DNA of 64,000 nt from Actinomadura terrae (GTDB taxonomy: Bacteria > Actinomycetota > Actinomycetes > Streptosporangiales > Streptosporangiaceae): the NCBI RefSeq assembly GCF_022751215.1, contig NZ_JAICDG010000004.1, positions 124,001 to 188,000 on the forward strand, written 5' to 3'. Numbering within the stretch: position 1 is the stretch's first letter; every line of letters begins with the position of its first letter. Below are positions 60,366-64,000 of the stretch, one piece after another. A program made the position numbers and the translations under genes. The notes under the pieces are model-generated. The model was not told the origin of the DNA, searched no databases, and worked only from the letters and a program-made list of their open reading frames with translations.

Positions 60366-61640
60366 ATGGACGATCTGACCGAGGCGCAGATCGAACGGTT
60401 CCGCGGGGACATCGACCGGTCGAGGACGGCGGGCGCCTACGCGCCGGGCCGCTGGTCGGTGGCTCCGGGGAACCGCGACCCGGCGGTGACCGGCACGCTG
60501 CCCGAAAGCGTCCGGTTGCGCGACATGTCGATCCGCGCGATCGAGTCGATGCCCGGCGTGGTGGTGACCCGCGAGGCGAAGACCGCGTTCCTGCGCCTGC
60601 TGGCCCGCTCGGGCGTGCCGGAGATCGTGACCTCGGGGCCGGGCTCCGACCCCGATGCGCTCCGGGCCGACCTGGCGGTGATCAGGCAGGAGCAGCCGGA
60701 GTGCACGGTGACCTGCCCGTTCGTGTCCACCCTGGACGGCGTCGACCTCGCGCGGGACATCGGGTTCGACGCCGTGCAGGTGTCCGTGCCCGGTTTCGGC
60801 CCGGCGACCGGGATCTACGACCCGCTTCGTCCCGCGTCCAGGGAGGACGTCGTCGGACGGGCGATCGCGGTGGTGGAGCACGCGCGCGCCCAGGGGCTAC
60901 GGGTCACCGCGGCGTTCACGATGGTGTCCTACCTGAGCGAGGAGGCGCTCGCCGAGACCGCGTCGGCCATGGCCCGCGCGGGCGCCGACGAGATCGCCCT
61001 GTTCGACGGGCCGGGCGCGGTCGGGCCCGAGGCGTTCGGACGGCTCGTCCACGCGACCGGGTCCGCCGCGCCGGACCTGGAGGTCGGCGTCCACCCGCAC
61101 AACACCTTCGGACTCGGGGTCGCGTGCGCGGTGGCCGCGGCGCGGGCCGGCGCGTCCGTGGTGGAGTCGTCGGTGAACGGGTACTGCGGCGGACCGGGCA
61201 ACGCCGACCTCGCCGCGACCGCGGCCGCCTTCGAGGCGCTGTACGGGGTGCGCACGGGCCTCCGGCTCGACCTGCTGACCGAACTGGCGCGGGCGGGCGC
61301 GGAGCTGACCGGCCACCTGCCGGCGCCGAACCAGCCGATCACCGGCCGGGACGCGTTCTGCTGGGGCGGCGGCGACTGGGTCACCGTGGAGCACGAGGTC
61401 GATCCGCTGCTGCACAACTGCGTCGAGCCCGCCCTGTTCGGCAACCGGCGGCGGGTGCCGCTGACCCCGCAGAGCGGCCCGCGGACGACCGCGGCGACCC
61501 TGCGCCGTCTCGGCATCGACGCGGACCCGGCGCTGGTGCCCGCCGTCCTGGAGCGGTGCCGCGCGGAACTCGACGCGCTGGGACGGCTGCTCACCGACCA
61601 GGAGATCCGCGCCATCGCCCGCTCGGTCCTCCCGACCTGA
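60366..61640 (+). CDS. HMG-CoA lyase/homocitrate synthase-like (DRE-TIM) metalloenzyme
   Basis: A 424-residue DRE-TIM metallolyase-like protein. The usual LRDG metal motif reads RLRDMS, the HxH metal pair is in VHPHNTFGLG, and NGYCGGPGNADL corresponds to the second conserved loop. It probably cleaves or forms a C-C bond on an acyl-type substrate. The changed first motif suggests an unusual substrate, though the metal Asp is kept. It ends the plus-strand operon and is convergent with the amidohydrolase gene. Confidence 0.8.
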   Translation: MDDLTEAQIERFRGDIDRSRTAGAYAPGRWSVAPGNRDPAVTGTLPESVRLRDMSIRAIESMPGVVVTREAKTAFLRLLARSGVPEIVTSGPGSDPDALRADLAVIRQEQPECTVTCPFVSTLDGVDLARDIGFDAVQVSVPGFGPATGIYDPLRPASREDVVGRAIAVVEHARAQGLRVTAAFTMVSYLSEEALAETASAMARAGADEIALFDGPGAVGPEAFGRLVHATGSAAPDLEVGVHPHNTFGLGVACAVAAARAGASVVESSVNGYCGGPGNADLAATAAAFEALYGVRTGLRLDLLTELARAGAELTGHLPAPNQPITGRDAFCWGGGDWVTVEHEVDPLLHNCVEPALFGNRRRVPLTPQSGPRTTAATLRRLGIDADPALVPAVLERCRAELDALGRLLTDQEIRAIARSVLPT

Positions 61641-61681
61641 CCCAGCGCCGAGCTGGCCGCCAGGGCGGGAGCGGCGGCCGC

Positions 61682-63286
61682 TCACGAGTGCGCGATGCGG
61701 CCGCCGACGATCGTCATCGCGACCGGGAGGTCGGGGAGGTCGTCGGGGGAGGTGGTCAGCGGGTCGCCCGCGAACAGCGTGAGGTCGGCGCGGAAGTTCT
61801 CGCGGACGCGGCCCGCGCGATGCTCCTCGCCCGCTCCGTAGGCGGCCCAGGCGGTATATCCGGCGAGGGCCTGGAAAGGGGTGAGCGCCTGGTCCGCGCC
61901 CACCGGGGCCCGGTCGCGCCGGCCGGCCGGTCTGCGCAGGATCGCGCCCGCCATGACCGTGCGCGGGTCGTAGGTGGCCAGGGGCCAGTCGGAGCCGAGG
62001 GCGACCCGGCCACCGGCGCGGACGATGTCGGCGCAGCGCCAGCCCTGTTCGCAGCGTTCCGGTCCGAGCCGGTGCGACCAGTTGTCGGTGTGGTCGGGCA
62101 GGGTCCAGTCCAGGTGCGTGGGCTGCATGGACGCGGCGACGTCGAGCCCGGCGAAACGGGCGATGTCGGCGTCGGCGACGATCTCGGCGTGCTCGATCCG
62201 GTGGCGTCCCCGGTGGGGTGTGCCCGCGCTCCGGTAGGCGTCGAGGGCGTGGGTGACGGCGCGGTCGCCGATGGCGTGGGTGAAGCAGGGCAGGCCAAGC
62301 TCGACCACGCGGCGGACGGCGTCGTCGTACCGCCGCGGATCGTTCCACACCGGATGGGCGCTCTCGCCGTGGCAGTCCGGCCGGTGCAGCCAGGCCGAGC
62401 CGCCGTCGATGGTGCCGTCCAGGAAGAACTTGACGGCACCGGTGCGCCAGCGGCGGCCCGGGTCGCGGTGGCTCAGCTCGCGGACGGTGTCCAGGGTGTC
62501 GTCGAGGCCGGCGGGCAGGGCCCAGGGCGCGAGCAGCACGCGGAGCGGCAGCCGCCCCTGGTCGTCGAGGGTGTCGAGGATCCGCGGGGTGCCGGGCCAC
62601 AGGTCGAGCATGTGGACGCCGGTGATCCCGGCCGCGGCCTGGGCCTGGAAGAGCCGGGCCGCGCCGGCGGCGAGTTCGCCGGTGTCCGGTGGCGGGACCG
62701 CGTTGTAGCCGAGCAGCGCGGCGGACAGCTCGTGGAGCGCGCCCGTGGGCACGCCGTCGCCGTCGACCACGATCTCGGACCGGTCGCCGAAGTCGACGGG
62801 GCCGGTGATGCCGGCCCGCCGCAGCCCCTCGCCGCTCATCAGCGCGTTGTGGGCGTCGGCGAACCAGAGGAAGGCGGGCCGTCCGGCCACGGCGTCGTCG
62901 ATCAGGCGCCGGTGCGTGGCCTGCGGCGGGAGGGCACTGTACTCGACCCCGTTGACGACGACCCACGCGTCCGGGGGGAGCTTCTCGGCGGCCTCGCGGA
63001 GCAGGTCGCGCAGCCCGGTCAGGGTGGTCACTCCTGCGGCGTCCACGCCCCGGTCGCCGGCCACGCCCATCAGCGGGTGCTGGTGGGAGTCGACGAGTCC
63101 GGGCGTGACGGTCAGCCCCCGGCCGTCGATGACCTCCGTGCGCGGCCCGATGTGGGGGCGCACGTCGCGGGCGTCGCCGACCGCGACGATCAGACCGTCC
63201 CGGACGGCCAGGGCGGTGGCCCTCGGCCGCTCGGCGTCGAGGGTGTGGACGGTGGCGTCGCGGATGACGAGTCCGGCCGCGGTCAC
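61682..63286 (-). CDS. YtcJ-type amidohydrolase
   Basis: A 534-residue metal-dependent hydrolase: PGLVDSHQHPLMG carries the first His pair, then FTHAIGDRAV, RIEHAEIV and ALGSDWPL with the other metal ligands and the catalytic Asp. Relatives hydrolyse formamides or cyclic amides. GTG at 63286 follows GAGGAGG and overlaps the permease stop (GTGA), so uptake and hydrolysis are coupled. Confidence 0.92.
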   Translation of the reverse strand: MTAAGLVIRDATVHTLDAERPRATALAVRDGLIVAVGDARDVRPHIGPRTEVIDGRGLTVTPGLVDSHQHPLMGVAGDRGVDAAGVTTLTGLRDLLREAAEKLPPDAWVVVNGVEYSALPPQATHRRLIDDAVAGRPAFLWFADAHNALMSGEGLRRAGITGPVDFGDRSEIVVDGDGVPTGALHELSAALLGYNAVPPPDTGELAAGAARLFQAQAAAGITGVHMLDLWPGTPRILDTLDDQGRLPLRVLLAPWALPAGLDDTLDTVRELSHRDPGRRWRTGAVKFFLDGTIDGGSAWLHRPDCHGESAHPVWNDPRRYDDAVRRVVELGLPCFTHAIGDRAVTHALDAYRSAGTPHRGRHRIEHAEIVADADIARFAGLDVAASMQPTHLDWTLPDHTDNWSHRLGPERCEQGWRCADIVRAGGRVALGSDWPLATYDPRTVMAGAILRRPAGRRDRAPVGADQALTPFQALAGYTAWAAYGAGEEHRAGRVRENFRADLTLFAGDPLTTSPDDLPDLPVAMTIVGGRIAHS

Positions 63287-64000
63287 GGCTGGGCCTCCTC
63301 GGTGCGGACGGCGAAGGAGCCGGCGGCGCGGACCTTGTCCTGGGGACGGGCGAGGACGAGGTAGACCGCGCCGACGACCAGCACTCCGGCCGAGAGCACC
63401 GACGCGGCCCAGATCTGGTACCACGGCGCCCCCGGCGGCGCCAGGACGGCGCGCGGCCAGGCGATGTTGACGAACTGGAAGGCCAGCCAGACGACGGCGA
63501 GCGCGTTGACGACGGTGCCGGCCGTCCCGAGCCGGATGTGCCCGGCGGGCGTCCAGGTGCCGCGGACGCGGGCGAACAGCGCGGCCAGCGCGACCAGCAG
63601 GAAGACGAGGTAGAGCCCGGCGGTGCCGAACGTGATCAGGCTGCCGATGGCGGAGCTGTCGAGGGCGAGCAGCAGCCCCGCCCATCCGGCGACGGTCACG
63701 GCCGCCGTCCCGCCGATCGGCGCGTGCCTGCGGTTGACCGATCGCAGGAGGCGCGAGGCCGGAAGCACCCCGTCGCGGGCGACGGAGTACACGGAGCGGG
63801 CGCTGGTGCCCTGCGCGGCGAGCCCGCAGGCGACGAAGGCCACGATGACGACGCAGATGAACGGCTTGGACGACCAGCCGCCAAAGGCGGTCAGGACCGC
63901 CGTGGTCACCGGGTCGGCGTCCTCGCCCGCCACCACCTTCGCGGGGTCGGGGTGGGCGAGGGTCGTCGCGAACGCGTTGAGGATCACCAGTCCGCCGACG
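63283..64000 (-). CDS. APC-family amino acid permease (partial, N-terminus beyond window)
   Basis: The C-terminal about 235 residues of an amino acid/polyamine permease, with about six membrane helices (e.g. FICVVIVAFVACGLAAQGTS, LYLVFLLVALAALFA, ASVLSAGVLVVGAVYLVL) and the ARSVYSVARDGVLPASRLL loop of the family. It continues past position 64000. It is coupled to the amidohydrolase gene, so it may import that enzyme's substrate. Confidence 0.88.
   Translation of the reverse strand, partial: VGGLVILNAFATTLAHPDPAKVVAGEDADPVTTAVLTAFGGWSSKPFICVVIVAFVACGLAAQGTSARSVYSVARDGVLPASRLLRSVNRRHAPIGGTAAVTVAGWAGLLLALDSSAIGSLITFGTAGLYLVFLLVALAALFARVRGTWTPAGHIRLGTAGTVVNALAVVWLAFQFVNIAWPRAVLAPPGAPWYQIWAASVLSAGVLVVGAVYLVLARPQDKVRAAGSFAVRTEEAQP

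Overview
The window is high-GC DNA with dense GTG/ATG/TTG starts, four-base start/stop overlaps and typical actinomycete families (SARP, SigE-type sigma factor, WYL, AraC, MarR, MerR and LysR regulators, F420/LLM oxidoreductases, a Tat-exported protein). It reads as a filamentous actinomycete chromosome, probably Streptosporangiales (Actinomadura-like). The order is inferred from family content, not from a marker gene.

Region 1 (1074-16280) is a specialised-metabolite cluster built as two facing sets. Leftward: a TenA-like protein, a stand-alone NRPS-like adenylation-carrier-reductase (A-T-R) enzyme and a HisF-like barrel, plus an MDR reductase and a SufS-like PLP enzyme coupled to a SARP activator. 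Rightward: a second TenA-like protein, a flavin amine oxidoreductase, a second HisF-like barrel and a second A-T-R. Several enzymes descend from primary metabolism but lack the canonical catalytic residue. Both HisF copies have Asn for the catalytic Asp of strand 5 and one also has Glu for the first Asp; the SufS-like enzyme has Ser for Cys; both TenA-like proteins lack the Cys. Three intergenic regions carry strictly 11-bp-phased CTGAC/GTCAG repeats and a fourth carries a weaker version, the layout of SARP operators. I recognise no described pathway; this is the best candidate for a new system.

Region 2 (16281-31630) is accessory. It holds a decayed tetR/FAD-monooxygenase pair, a large SF1 helicase with a C-terminal phospholipase-D nuclease domain (resembling the single-protein Mokosh type II anti-phage design), then small regulator-enzyme pairs: AraC next to an MDR reductase, MarR and esterase, MerR, a flavoprotein, a PNPOx-like protein, a secreted carboxylesterase, RidA opposite a CGNR regulator, and ArsR coupled to an AHSA1-hydrolase fusion.

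Region 3 (31654-41705) is signalling and envelope: an HTH protein with a TRADD-N-associated-type two-helix membrane domain, a phosphatase/kinase/response-regulator operon with ATGA overlaps, a STAS protein, two tandem SRPBCC proteins behind a SigB-like promoter, and a three-gene DUF6745 operon. Region 4 (about 42010-45491) is a cobalamin riboswitch controlling class Ia ribonucleotide reductase nrdAB.

Region 5 (45653-64000) holds transporters, WYL/VOC and EamA/LysR pairs, two small membrane proteins, a DUF418 protein opposite a NarL-type two-component system, an MFS/TolB-like operon, a secreted phosphoesterase, a RedY-like/LLM/HMGL-like cluster, and a YtcJ-type amidohydrolase with an amino acid permease cut by the window end. 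I saw no rRNA, tRNA, CRISPR array, transposase or integrase.
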